A DNA stretch of 64,000 nt from Prescottella soli (GTDB taxonomy: Bacteria > Actinomycetota > Actinomycetes > Mycobacteriales > Mycobacteriaceae). Location of the stretch: positions 3,720,001 to 3,784,000 of the forward strand of contig NZ_CP157276.1 of NCBI RefSeq assembly GCF_040024445.1, read 5' to 3'. Position numbers and translations under genes: made by a program. This document shows, piece by piece, positions 17,901 to 24,914 of this stretch (the stretch's first letter is position 1; the number at the start of each line of letters is the position of its first letter). The notes under the pieces are model-generated. The model worked only from the letters and a program-made list of their open reading frames with translations, was not told the DNA's origin and did not search any database.

Positions 17901-19140
17901 GCGGCACCTTCGCGAGCAGGTGTGCCAGGCCGAGGACGAGCGGCAGCCGGACCAGCGGCTCGAGCTTGTGGACGTTGCGCAGCGGGGCGCCGGTGCCGTC
18001 GAGGAACGCCCGGACCTGCTCGGCGATCGGGGAGCCGAGTTCGCCGACGTAGCCGGCGCCGAGCCCGGCGATGCCGACCAGCAGGATCAGGGTCAGCCGC
18101 CCCTTCGCGGGCATCCGCCGCATGCACAGCCCGGCCAGCCCGGCGGCGGCGATCAGTCCGGTGGCCACGACGGCGACGGGCTGCGTGACCAGCACCGTGC
18201 CCGCGACCCGCTCGGGCGAGACGAACGGCGTCCAGCTGTCGGTGCCGCGCAGCACCTCGGTCAGCGACGTCCACTGGGTCGTGACGCCGGACGACTCGAT
18301 GTAGTCGAGGAACGGCGGGCTCACCCGGCCGAGCAGCAGCAGCGGGACGATCCACCACAGCGTCGCCAGCAGCAGGCACGGGATCCACCACGCGGTGAAC
18401 ACCCACCAGCGCCGGTTGGGGCGGTGGGCCATCCACCACAGTCCCGCGACCAGGCAGGCGGCGCCGGTGGCGACGGCGTTGACGGCGCCCATGAGCGCGA
18501 CGGCCAGCGCCGACTGCGCCGCGAGCCGGCCGAGGCTGCGATTGCCGCGCCAGGTCGGGGACGTCGCGAGGATCACCGGCAGCAGCACCCACGGCGCCAG
18601 CATCATCGGCAGCGACTCGGACGAGATCGAGCCGATCGTGGTGAGCACGCGCGGCGACAGCGCGAACGCGACGGCCGCGACGATCCGGGAGCTGCGGCTG
18701 CCGATGCCGAGCGCCTCGGCGACGCGGATGACGCCCCAGAATCCGGCGACGATCAGCAGCGCCCACCACACGCGCTGGGTGATCCACGGCGGGACGTGCA
18801 GCAACTCGCCGAACGCGAAGAACGCACCGTGCGGGAAGAAGTAGCCGTAGGCCTGGTTCTGGACCTGGCCGAGCGGCGCGACGCTGCTCCACTGGTGGGC
18901 GGCGCGGGAGAGGAACCCGATCGGGTTCTGGGTCAGGTCGTACTTGGTGTCGGCGACGATCAGGCCCGGCGACTGCAGCAGGCACAGGACCAACGCAACG
19001 AACCCGGCGCCGATCAGCCAGCGCCGGGTCAGTGGTTCGGTCGAGGGTTCGACTGAAGGCCCCTCACCGGCGGGTCCGCCGGACGAGGGGGAGGTGCGTG
19101 GACGCGCGATCCGAGGGGGCTCAGCGGCTGCCGTATTCAA
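14773..19140 (-). CDS. aftD: alpha-(1->3)-arabinofuranosyltransferase AftD
   Basis: A 1455-residue GT-C membrane enzyme that adds arabinofuranose from decaprenyl-phosphoryl-arabinose to arabinogalactan and lipoarabinomannan on the outer face of the membrane. The N-terminal third (to about residue 460) holds most of the membrane helices, with LIVADTKYDLTQNPIGFLSRAAHQW containing the conserved first-loop acidic residue. The periplasmic part carries discoidin-like carbohydrate-binding modules (near residues 750-860 and 980-1090; LHLTTSPAAFGPPVKWLRIE and LHLTPSPGNLPAAP). Four helices end the protein (about 1297-1430). Start is TTG at 19138-19140, overlapping the stop of the DUF2613 gene by 20 bp, which suggests translational coupling. 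Size and gene order match Rv0236c. Confidence 0.95.
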   Translation of the reverse strand: MNTAAAEPPRIARPRTSPSSGGPAGEGPSVEPSTEPLTRRWLIGAGFVALVLCLLQSPGLIVADTKYDLTQNPIGFLSRAAHQWSSVAPLGQVQNQAYGYFFPHGAFFAFGELLHVPPWITQRVWWALLIVAGFWGVIRVAEALGIGSRSSRIVAAVAFALSPRVLTTIGSISSESLPMMLAPWVLLPVILATSPTWRGNRSLGRLAAQSALAVALMGAVNAVATGAACLVAGLWWMAHRPNRRWWVFTAWWIPCLLLATLWWIVPLLLLGRVSPPFLDYIESSGVTTQWTSLTEVLRGTDSWTPFVSPERVAGTVLVTQPVAVVATGLIAAAGLAGLCMRRMPAKGRLTLILLVGIAGLGAGYVGELGSPIAEQVRAFLDGTGAPLRNVHKLEPLVRLPLVLGLAHLLAKVPLPGSVPLRRWRSAFAHPEREPMVAVTSLLLVALTLTTSLAWSGRLAPRGAYDEVPQYWHDTAQWLADNAAGSGDGADAERALVVPGAPFGAQVWGLTRDEPLQALASTPWAVRDAVPLVPPGAIRALDSVQRLIADGRPSAGLADTLLGQGIRYVVVRNDLDPDTSRSARPILVHQTVDGSPGFSKVAQFGEDIAPPAAENVVVDGDLRPAYPAIEIYRVTSPSGPTPPAGPYTVDLGAVPVVQGGPESLQRLAENGTVTGPALLATDARRAGIDVGPVTVTDTPTDRETDFGQVDNHSSALRSPDDPRRTYNAVPDYPVPDAQLVEGEWSGASITVSSSASDATQLGGTAPGSGPAATVDGDPATAWLSNGLETARGQWLRVDLDTPVTRGMLHLTTSPAAFGPPVKWLRIETPNGSTSVRIDKPGEPVDVSLPSGTTPWLRILATYTEDGSPGFQFGISELSIDDYSSGSRVPVPIVHRTVLPATPEGAQVRGWDLGQELPGRSGCADGPDRVHCSSALILPPEEPGAFTRTLSVPDATAVTPKLTLRPRPGAALDALVADPAAVTASGGSDGVELRGTAGAAVDGDVATSWTAPAETAQGKGGMPTLTIKLPHPTLVTGLHLTPSPGNLPAAPTRVAVNLGNGPQTRDLDDSDDAARAPQTISLEPHVTDTIVLSLVKWTDVLDRTGLGFLQLQPAGLSEVVVLGADGKPVPGTATGPSERTVTLGCDAGPTIVIGGTPVRMSITATTRQLASGQPVTATPCTPDPVPLPAGRQDVVVAPGAAFTVDGLQLNATPAPAAASPTSPAVGRWTENLRELDVTASATDRLLVVPESTNVGWVATAPDGTELRPVVVGGWQQGWIVPADTAGTVTLTFPSDRWYRAGLAFGLLLLIPLALLALVSRRRTPELGPAPRPWRSVVAAAVGVTAVATVVAGPVGTLVTVLVAAGALGLSWWRGPAFAARFLVGTAGVSVAIASVLLSTGPWRAVGGYVGHSFLIQLFALLGVVCVGVAALPLSRSPMWRRFSQRLTARRAGSSTSA

Positions 19141-19294
19141 CCTGGTTCAGGATCGAGGAGTTGGCGTTGCCGGAGCGGTCGATGTTGGGAAGCGTGTTGT
19201 CCTGAGCCGCCGCCGTGACGCCGAGCACCGCGCCCGCGCCGACGACTGCACCGATCGCGGCGCTGGCAATGCCGGGGACAAGGAACTTCGCCAT
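19121..19294 (-). CDS. DUF2613 small secreted/membrane protein (Rv0236A-like)
   Basis: A 57-residue protein, the same length as Rv0236A. It has a single N-terminal hydrophobic segment (FLVPGIASAAIGAVVGAGAV then LGVTAAAQ) that can act as signal peptide or anchor, followed by a short polar tail DNTLPNIDRSGNANSSILNQ. ATG is at 19292-19294. It is immediately upstream of aftD and overlaps its TTG start, so the two are probably co-translated. Function is unknown; its fixed position beside aftD suggests an accessory role in arabinan assembly. Confidence 0.85.
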   Translation of the reverse strand: MAKFLVPGIASAAIGAVVGAGAVLGVTAAAQDNTLPNIDRSGNANSSILNQVEYGSR

Positions 19295-19335
19295 CTCGGA
19301 TCTCCCATGGTCGAGCTGCCGGGTACGCGGGGTAC

Positions 19336-20475
19336 TTACCCGTGCGTACGCGATATCCGGGTCAAGGTATCACCTGCCGCGGCGCCGGCGGGCGAGTCCA
19401 CGCCGAGTGCCCCGAGCAGCGTGCCGAGTTTCGTGGTCGTCTCGTCCAGTTCGGCGGCGGGGTCGGATGCCGCCACGATTCCGCCACCGGCCCACGCGAG
19501 CGCGGTGGTGCCGTCGGCGTCGATCTCGGCGCACCGGATCGCGACCACCCAGTCGCCGTCGCCGGCCGCGTCGCACCAGCCGACCGCGCCGCCGTAGAAG
19601 CGGCGGTCGCCCTCGATCTCGCGGATCGTGTCGAGCGCGCGGTCGGTCGGGGTGCCGCAGACGGCCGGTGTCGGGTGCACCCGGGTCGCGAGGTCGAGCG
19701 ACCCGAGCGTCGCGTCGCGCAGTTCGCCCCGGATGGGAGTGGCCAGGTGCCACAGCTCGCCGGTCCGGGTCAGCTGCGGCGTCGACGGCACGTCCAGGTC
19801 GGTGCACAGCGGCGCCAGGATGTCGCGGATCCACTCGACGACGAACGCGTGCTCGGCGAGGTTCTTCGCCGACGCGAGCAGCTGGTCGCCCTCCGCGCGG
19901 TCGGCGTCCGGGTCGGTGTGGCGCGGCGCCGATCCGGCGAGCGGACGACACGTGACGGTCGTGCCGCGTCGGCTGAGCAGGATCTCCGGGCTGGCGCCGA
20001 CGAGGGTGTGCCCGACGTAGCCGTCGCCGGCGGCGGTCAGGTCGACGGCGAACCCGTTGGCGGCCTCGTGCCGCAGGACCATGCGCGCGGCCAGCGCCTC
20101 GGGGGAGATCGGGGCGTCGGCGACCAGTCGCACCGCGCGCGCGGCGACCACCTTGTCGAGCTCGCCGTGCTCGAGGCGGTCGACGAGTCCGCGCACCCGC
20201 ACGACATGTTCTGCGGTGCTGGGGATCTCGCGCTCGACCCGAACGTGCGGCAGTGCGGTGACCGCGGCCGGGCGCCACGGGCCGGGCGTCCACGACACGG
20301 TCTCGGGTGCGGTGAGCGCGGCCGCGGCGGCCGGATCGAACGGCAGCGCGCCGACGATCAGCCCGGTGCGTCCGGCCGCGAGCGCGTCCCTCGCCGCGGT
20401 CGCGCTGTCGAATCGATCCCGTGTCCCGGTGGTGCGAAGAGTGCGATCAGGGCGCGAGAGCAGGAAGCCGTCCAT
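19336..20475 (-). CDS. isochorismate synthase (chorismate-binding enzyme)
   Basis: A 379-residue MST-family enzyme converting chorismate to isochorismate, the entry to catecholate siderophores or menaquinone. Recognisable stretches: LDKVVAARAVRL, TLVGASPEILLSRRGTTVTCRPLAGSAPR (in two parts), KNLAEHAFVVEWIRDIL, LWHLATPIRGEL, VHPTPAVCGTP and FYGGAVGWCDAAGDGDWVVAIR. These are the EntC/DhbC signatures. No 2,3-dihydroxybenzoate cluster genes are nearby, so pathway assignment is open. It follows the universal stress gene by 55 bp on the same strand and precedes the DUF2613-aftD pair by 41 bp, making a possible four-gene transcript. Confidence 0.9.
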   Translation of the reverse strand: MDGFLLSRPDRTLRTTGTRDRFDSATAARDALAAGRTGLIVGALPFDPAAAAALTAPETVSWTPGPWRPAAVTALPHVRVEREIPSTAEHVVRVRGLVDRLEHGELDKVVAARAVRLVADAPISPEALAARMVLRHEAANGFAVDLTAAGDGYVGHTLVGASPEILLSRRGTTVTCRPLAGSAPRHTDPDADRAEGDQLLASAKNLAEHAFVVEWIRDILAPLCTDLDVPSTPQLTRTGELWHLATPIRGELRDATLGSLDLATRVHPTPAVCGTPTDRALDTIREIEGDRRFYGGAVGWCDAAGDGDWVVAIRCAEIDADGTTALAWAGGGIVAASDPAAELDETTTKLGTLLGALGVDSPAGAAAGDTLTRISRTHG

Positions 20476-20530
20476 GGTGCTGCCGACGATAGTCGGGGCA
20501 CCGCGGATGGCCGCCTCGAGGTTCGGGCCG

Positions 20531-20998
20531 CTACTTGCCCGGCGGGACGATCAGCACCGGGCGGTGGCTGTGCCGCAGCACGTGGTCGGCGACGCTGGAC
20601 TGCAGCAGCGACCGCAGCCCGGTGGTGCCGCGGGTGCCGGTGACGATGATGTCGGCGTTCAACTCGTCCGCGCACTCGACGATGGTCGCCCAGATCGCGG
20701 TGGCGGACTCGCAGCACCGGCCCTCGGCGTTGAGCCCCGCGGCCAGGGCCAGGTCCAGGCCCTCGTCGTTGATCGTCTTCGCGTCGGTCAGCGCGATGTC
20801 CTCGGACGCCTCGTCGGGAACCCATTCGGGCTGCATCACGCCGGACAGCCCGGACATCCGGGCGGCTTGCCGGACCATCGGTTCCCACGCGGTGGCCACC
20901 ACCGCGCGATTCGCGGCGAGGAACCGGCCGGCGTATTCGATCGCGCGCTTGGCGTTGTCGGAGCCGTCGTAGGCGATGAGCATGAGATCTGCAGGCAC
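20531..20998 (-). CDS. universal stress protein (UspA family)
   Basis: A 155-residue single-domain Usp. LMLIAYDGSDNAKRAIEYA opens the fold; the ATP-binding segment IIVTGTRGTTGLRSLLQSSV and the closing HRPVLIVPPGK fit the GxxG-x9-G(S/T) loop in a slightly altered form (SSV for GSV). GTG at 20996-20998 follows AGGAGG five bases upstream, a strong ribosome site. It is the first gene of a probable uspA-isochorismate synthase unit and is divergent from the lpqI-like gene. In actinobacteria such proteins are often induced by hypoxia or nutrient stress; no known box was identified here. Confidence 0.9.
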   Translation of the reverse strand: MPADLMLIAYDGSDNAKRAIEYAGRFLAANRAVVATAWEPMVRQAARMSGLSGVMQPEWVPDEASEDIALTDAKTINDEGLDLALAAGLNAEGRCCESATAIWATIVECADELNADIIVTGTRGTTGLRSLLQSSVADHVLRHSHRPVLIVPPGK

Positions 20999-21057
20999 TG
21001 TGACCTCCTGAAATCCGGGTCGACCGGCTGGGGCGGTCTTCGGCTTCCGTTCTTGAG

Positions 21058-21074
21058 ATTACCTTGCCATTACC
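21058..21074. repeat. direct repeat ATTACC x2 in uspA/lpqI intergenic region
   Basis: ATTACC occurs at 21058-21063 and again at 21069-21074, eleven bases apart, one helical turn, in the 130-bp divergent region. This spacing can mark an activator site, but so short a repeat could be chance. Confidence 0.3.
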
Positions 21075-21128
21075 TGCACCGCTCGGCTCGGGAAATGGCT
21101 CGAACGGATGTCGACTACGGTCGGATAT

Positions 21129-22310
21129 ATGCGAATTCGACATGCGTTGGCCGTCGCGTTGTGCGCCGGGCTGGCCGTCGGGTGTTCGTCCGGGACCGGC
21201 ACCGACACCGCCCCGACCGAGTCCCCGTCGTCGCCCTCGACGTCACAGCCGGTGTCGAAGACGTCGAGTGCGCCCAAGGCGCCGTCGCCGTTCGGCTCGG
21301 CGGTGTGCGGGCCCGCCTTCCTCGACTCGCTCACCCAGCGGCAGAAGCTCGCGCAGCTGCTCACGGTCGGGGTCACCGGCACCGCGGACGCGCTGCACGT
21401 CGTCGAGTCGGAGCAGATCGGTGGCATCTTCATCGGCAGCTGGACCGACGCCTCGATGCTCGCCGACGGTGGCGTCGCCGAGGTCACCGAGGCCAGTTCG
21501 GTGCCGCTGATGGTGACGATCGACGAGGAGGGTGGTCGGGTCTCGCGCATCGCCGGGATGTACGGCCCGGACCCCTCGGCCCGGGTGGTCGCGCAGACCA
21601 TGACGCCGGAGCAGACCTACCAGATGGCACTCGAGCGGGGACGCGAGCTGTACCGGCTCGGGATCACCGTCAACTTCGCGCCGGATGTCGACGTGAGCAA
21701 CCAGCCCGACGACGCGGTGATCGGCGACCGGTCGTTCTCCAACGACCCGCAGGTGGTGACGACCTACGCGGACGCGTACGCACGCGGCATGCGCGACGCC
21801 GGAATCCTGCCGGTGCTCAAGCACTTCCCGGGCCACGGCTCGGCGTCGGGCGACTCGCACACCGGTGCCGTCACCACGCCGCCGCTGGACCAGCTGCAGA
21901 CGACCGACCTGGTGCCGTACCGGGAGCTGGTGGACACCGGTGTCGGGGTGATGCTCGGACATCTGAACGTCCCGGGGCTGACGACGGACAACCTGCCGGC
22001 GAGCCTGAGCCCGCAGGCCGTCTCGTTGCTGCGGGAGGGCACCGGCTACGGCGCCCCGCCGTTCACGGGTCCGATCTTCACCGACGACCTGAGCGGGATG
22101 AAGGCGATCACCGACCGGTTCGACATCGCGCAGGCGGTCGAGCAGGCGCTCGCGTCCGGGGCGACGGTGGCGCTGTGGCTCACCACGAACGACGTCCCGC
22201 GCGTCCTCGACCACCTGGAACAGGCGGTCGCGTCGGGCCGACTGTCGAAGTCGCAGATCGACCAGTCGGTCCTGACGGTGGCGCGCGCGAAGGGGGCTGT
22301 GACCTGCTGA
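21129..22310 (+). CDS. lpqI: lipoprotein glycoside hydrolase family 3 (LpqI-like beta-N-acetylglucosaminidase)
   Basis: A 393-residue exported lipoprotein. The signal peptide MRIRHALAVALCAGLAVGC has a lipobox ending at Cys19, followed by a Ser/Thr/Pro linker. The GH3 (NagZ-type) barrel shows QLLTVGVTG, IDEEGGRVSR, NFAPDVDVSNQPDDAVIGDRS in parts, PVLKHFPGHGSASGDSH (the KHFPGHG motif) and IFTDDLSGMKAI, where Asp is the nucleophile. It removes GlcNAc from muropeptide fragments and takes part in wall recycling, as shown for M. tuberculosis LpqI. ATG at 21129 was chosen because it begins a canonical signal peptide. Gene order (aftD, DUF2613, lpqI, tetR) equals Rv0236c-Rv0238. Confidence 0.92.
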   Translation: MRIRHALAVALCAGLAVGCSSGTGTDTAPTESPSSPSTSQPVSKTSSAPKAPSPFGSAVCGPAFLDSLTQRQKLAQLLTVGVTGTADALHVVESEQIGGIFIGSWTDASMLADGGVAEVTEASSVPLMVTIDEEGGRVSRIAGMYGPDPSARVVAQTMTPEQTYQMALERGRELYRLGITVNFAPDVDVSNQPDDAVIGDRSFSNDPQVVTTYADAYARGMRDAGILPVLKHFPGHGSASGDSHTGAVTTPPLDQLQTTDLVPYRELVDTGVGVMLGHLNVPGLTTDNLPASLSPQAVSLLREGTGYGAPPFTGPIFTDDLSGMKAITDRFDIAQAVEQALASGATVALWLTTNDVPRVLDHLEQAVASGRLSKSQIDQSVLTVARAKGAVTC

Positions 22311-22349
22311 GCAGGAGCTGGGTCACAATGGTGATCGAACGCTGATCTT

Positions 22350-22379
22350 CTTACCTTCGAGTAAGATAGCGAGTCTTAC
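22350..22379. promoter_or_regulatory. inverted repeats upstream of tetR gene (probable auto-operator)
   Basis: CTTAC-N6-GTAAG (22350-22365) runs into GTAAGA-N7-TCTTAC (22361-22379), 18-47 bases before the TetR start. The first 16 bases match the core of the fabG4/fadA2 palindrome at 27213-27228 in 13 of 16 positions. Confidence 0.6.
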
Positions 22380-22396
22380 CCGTGGTTGGAGGAATT

Positions 22397-22993
22397 ATGG
22401 CTGGTGGCACCAAGCGGCTGCCCAGGGCCGTGCGCGAACAGCAGATGCTCGACGCCGCCGTCGAGGTCTTCTCCGACAACGGGTTCCACGACGCCTCGAT
22501 GGATGCTATCGCGGCGAAGGCGAACATCTCCAAGCCGATGCTGTACCTGTACTACGGCTCCAAGGACGAGCTGTTCGCCGCGTGCATCCACCGTGAGGGG
22601 CTGCGGTTCGTCGAGGCCATCTCGCCCGCGGGCGACCCCAATCTGCCGCCGCGTGATCAGTTGCGTGCGGCGCTCACCGGGTTCCTCGGTTTCGTCGACC
22701 ACAACCGCAGTTCGTGGATGGTGCTGTACCGGCAGGCGATCGGTCAGCAGGCGTTCGCGTCGCAGGTCGGCAGCAGCCGTGACCGGTTGATCGAGCTGAC
22801 CGCCAAGCTGCTCGAGTCGAGCACCAAGGAGCCGGAGCCGGGCACGGACTTCTCGATCATGGCGGTCGCGCTGGTGGGCGCCGGCGAGGCCGTCGCGGAC
22901 CGGGTGGCCGGCGGCGAGATCGACGTCGACGCGGCCGTCGAACTGCTCGACAAGCTCGCGTGGCGGGGCTTGGCCGGCGGCAAGAAGAAGTAG
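22397..22993 (+). CDS. TetR-family transcriptional regulator (Rv0238-like)
   Basis: A 198-residue regulator. The N-terminal TetR DNA-binding domain is clear: LPRAVREQQMLDAAVEVFSDNG, then FHDASMDAIAAKANISKPML and YLYYGSKDELFAACI. The C-terminal half (about 65-190) is helical and would bind a ligand and dimerise. ATG 22397 has GGAGG four bases upstream; an in-frame GTG at 22382 lies inside the operator-like region. A shared 16-bp inverted-repeat motif in front of this gene and between fabG4 and fadA2 suggests that it controls itself and the fatty-acid module. The ligand may be an acyl-CoA, which is inference. It ends before a strong bidirectional terminator. Confidence 0.9.
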   Translation: MAGGTKRLPRAVREQQMLDAAVEVFSDNGFHDASMDAIAAKANISKPMLYLYYGSKDELFAACIHREGLRFVEAISPAGDPNLPPRDQLRAALTGFLGFVDHNRSSWMVLYRQAIGQQAFASQVGSSRDRLIELTAKLLESSTKEPEPGTDFSIMAVALVGAGEAVADRVAGGEIDVDAAVELLDKLAWRGLAGGKKK

Positions 22994-23010
22994 CCGGCAA
23001 GAAGACGTAG

Positions 23011-23057
23011 CGAACACCGAGGGCCCGGACGGAAGACGTCCGGGCCCTCGGTGTTCG
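23011..23057. terminator. strong bidirectional terminator between tetR and whiB genes
   Basis: A perfect 21-bp stem (arms 23011-23031 and 23037-23057) with a five-base GAAGA loop lies between the two convergent genes, touching the whiB stop at 23059. Confidence 0.9.
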
Positions 23058-23058
23058 G

Positions 23059-23358
23059 TCAGGCTGCGCGACGCTGTCGGACGCGGCGGCCGCGCAGCAT
23101 GGTTGCGCGCTCGGACTCGCCGATGCCGCCCCACACGCCGAACGGTTCCGGCACGGCGAGGGAGTGCTCGAGGCAGGTGGTCCGGACCGGGCACGACGCG
23201 CAGATCGCCTTGGCGCGCCGTTCGCGCATCATCCGGGCGTTGCCGCGTTCCCCGGTCGGGGGAAAGAAGGTGGATTCGTCCATGCCCTGGCAGTTGCCCT
23301 GCTGCTGCCATTCCCAGGTGTCGGCCAGGGGTGCGAGGGTCGGTCGGATCTCGGTCAT
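23059..23358 (-). CDS. WhiB-family iron-sulfur transcriptional regulator (WhiB3-like)
   Basis: A 99-residue redox/NO-sensing regulator. Four cysteines that bind a [4Fe-4S] cluster are at 23, 53, 56 and 62, with the C-x2-C-x5-C spacing. GVWGG is at 74-78 and a basic C-terminal tail (LRGRRVRQRR) would contact DNA. WEWQQQGNCQGMDESTFFPP and GERGNAR most resemble WhiB3 among mycobacterial paralogues. ATG 23356-23358 has GAGGAG six bases upstream; the frame continues upstream through the leader but the WhiB fold starts here. WhiB3-type proteins act with the principal sigma factor and influence lipid metabolism, but the paralogue assignment is by eye. Confidence 0.9.
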   Translation of the reverse strand: MTEIRPTLAPLADTWEWQQQGNCQGMDESTFFPPTGERGNARMMRERRAKAICASCPVRTTCLEHSLAVPEPFGVWGGIGESERATMLRGRRVRQRRAA

Positions 23359-23429
23359 CGAATGCTCCTCGTGAATGTCCGTGGGTCGATCCGCGTCGGG
23401 GCGCCCTGCGGGGCGCTCGCGCCGACGCG

Positions 23430-23573
23430 TCAGACGGCGCTGGTTTCGGGATCGGCTGATCGGGTGTCCGATATGCCGGCGTACATCCGGTCGAGCCTGT
23501 GTTTGAGTTCCTCGGTGCTGAGCGACCATGTCGCCGCGCCGCGGCCGGTGTCGGCCGCAAGTTGCGCACTCAC
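23430..23573 (-). CDS. small hypothetical protein upstream of whiB gene
   Basis: A 47-codon reading frame starting GTG at 23571-23573 with AAGG about ten bases upstream. It encodes a soluble, mildly charged peptide (MSAQLAADTGRGAATWSLST then EELKHRLDRMYAG...), with a central amphipathic segment. Codon use shows strong G/C in third positions, as in real genes here. It ends 71 bases before the WhiB start on the same strand, so the two may share a transcript. I do not recognise a family. It could be a leader peptide or an independent small protein. Confidence 0.5.
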   Translation of the reverse strand: MSAQLAADTGRGAATWSLSTEELKHRLDRMYAGISDTRSADPETSAV

Positions 23574-23987
23574 GTGTGGTCATCCTTTCTTCTCTGATAC
23601 GGCCCACCCGCAGTCGGTGAAACCTCTCGGTTCACCGCTCGAGCTCGGAAGACCGGTGGGGTGGAGTGGTCCGGACCCTCGCCATGCAGGCGGGCCTGAC
23701 TCCTCCGTCTCACTCTTCTTCTCTTGCATCGGGAAGTTTTGACCACTGCACCGTACAACAAAATCTATATCCGCGGAAGCAGATAAATTCGCTTACCTGC
23801 CGAACTTCATCTCCGCTGCTGGTGAGAGGGGATGATCGGCGAGTGCCCGATCGGTCCGTGTCGGGGTGTTCGCCGCGTAACGTCTGCGATGGGAATGCGA
23901 TGGCGTCGAACCCGTGCGCGGGATCGGCGTCCCGTGGTCCCGCCGCCGCAACACCTGCGGCGGCTACCCGGACAGAGGTGACCTGCA
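23574..23987. promoter_or_regulatory. divergent whiB / hypothetical intergenic region
   Basis: About 410 bases without a convincing gene. An AT-rich patch at 23738-23800 (with TATAGAT on the minus strand) may hold the promoter for the small ORF and whiB. A hairpin-forming repeat CGGTGAA...TTCACCG lies at 23617-23638, within the likely leader of that transcript. A long leader before a WhiB gene is common and often regulatory. Confidence 0.4.
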
Positions 23988-24362
23988 GTGCCACGTACCC
24001 GCGAACACGCCGACAACTACGCGGACGCCCTGACGGTGCTCGCCACGGCGACGCACCGCCCCGCGAACGTGGTGAACACGGGTGCCGGCTACGCGATCCG
24101 TGTGGACTTCGAATACAACCGCTACCTGCTGGCGACGGATCACGTCGTCGAGGGACTGTCGGGCGATACGACCGCCGGTTCGCGCTGGATGGTGCGCTTC
24201 TATCAGGACTCCGCCGGCGCGGATCCCGAGTTACTCGTCACGGTCGAGCAGGAGTGGCTCGTCGACGCGTTCGATCTCGCGATGGCCGAACTCGGGCGTA
24301 CCGGGAACTGGATCGACGCGGATATGAAACTGGGCGAACTGAGTTCGCCGGGCGACGTCTGA
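23988..24362 (+). CDS. conserved hypothetical protein, 124 residues
   Basis: A soluble alpha/beta protein without signal peptide or membrane segment. It reads like a small single-domain protein with beta strands (GYAIRVDFEYNRYLLATD; GSRWMVRFYQDS) and C-terminal helices (EQEWLVDAFDLAMAELG). I do not recognise a family with confidence. GTG at 23988 is preceded by GAGGTGA. Codon use is typical of the region. It is divergent from the small ORF-whiB pair and lies upstream of the MerR gene with a structured 190-bp gap. Confidence 0.7.
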   Translation: MPRTREHADNYADALTVLATATHRPANVVNTGAGYAIRVDFEYNRYLLATDHVVEGLSGDTTAGSRWMVRFYQDSAGADPELLVTVEQEWLVDAFDLAMAELGRTGNWIDADMKLGELSSPGDV

Positions 24363-24404
24363 CGAACGGTCCTCCGCCGAACGGCGGGTACTCAGGGAAT
24401 CTTC

Positions 24405-24460
24405 GTCTGCCGACACACATTCGATGTGGTGTCGGTGATACGGTGAGGCATCGGCAGACG
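24405..24460. promoter_or_regulatory. nested inverted repeats upstream of merR gene
   Basis: CGTCTGCCGA (24405-24414) pairs with TCGGCAGACG (24451-24460). CCGACAC (24411-24417) can instead pair with GTGTCGG (24429-24435). The two stems share bases 24411-24414 and so compete. This could be an attenuator-like switch or overlapping protein sites. Confidence 0.4.
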
Positions 24461-24553
24461 CTCGCGAGAAGCCGCTGGTGACGGCGGCGGGTGGGGGCGA
24501 GCGGTCTGCGCGTATCCCCACGCGACCGAACTCGACGCGATATGAAGGCCACG

Positions 24554-24868
24554 ATGACGCAACAGTCTCCGCCCCGCTCCACCCGCGGAGTCTACGGAAT
24601 CTCGGTCACCTCCGAGCTGACCGGGATAGGTCCGCAGACCCTGCGGCTGTACGAGCGCCGTGGCCTGATCACGCCGTCGCGCACCGGCGGCGGCACGCGG
24701 CGCTACAGCGAGGAGGACCTCTACCGGCTGTCGCGGGTGTCCGAGCTGGTGGAGGCCGGTGTCAATCTCACCGGGATCCGGCAGATCCTCGAGCTCGAGG
24801 CGGCCAAATCGGAACTCGAAGCCGAGAATGCGCGTCTGCGACAGGAATTGGCGGCGCGCGAGAGATGA
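24554..24868 (+). CDS. small MerR-family regulator, HspR-like
   Basis: A 104-residue regulator with an N-terminal MerR winged helix (GVYGISVTSELTGIGPQTLR, then LYERRGLITPSRTGGGTRRY) and a short C-terminal coiled coil (ILELEAAKSELEAENARLRQ). The IGPQTLRLYERRGL motif is that of HspR and its paralogues, which repress chaperone genes in actinobacteria. No dnaK or hsp20 gene is beside it, so it is likely a paralogue rather than the dnaK-operon HspR. ATG 24554 has AAGG five bases upstream; an ATG at 24542 is in frame. No ligand-binding domain is present. Confidence 0.85.
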   Translation: MTQQSPPRSTRGVYGISVTSELTGIGPQTLRLYERRGLITPSRTGGGTRRYSEEDLYRLSRVSELVEAGVNLTGIRQILELEAAKSELEAENARLRQELAARER

Positions 24869-24872
24869 CGCG

Positions 24873-24906
24873 GGGGCGCGGCGGGCGGATCCGCCCGCCG
24901 CGCCCC
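24873..24906. terminator. self-complementary GC palindrome, bidirectional terminator
   Basis: A 34-base perfect palindrome (each arm 17 bases, GGGGCGCGGCGGGCGGA) between the convergent merR and htdX genes, five bases from one stop and nine from the other. Position favours a shared terminator. Confidence 0.75.
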
Positions 24907-24914
24907 GACGCGGA

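Noticed and set aside
15950-18985. A 1011-codon minus-strand frame in aftD and a 779-codon plus-strand frame opposite
   Set aside because: Both are shadows of aftD; their translations are low-complexity Arg/Gly/Pro.
24873-24906. 34-bp palindrome considered as a regulator operator
   Set aside because: It lies between two convergent stops rather than upstream of a gene, so a terminator is the simpler reading.
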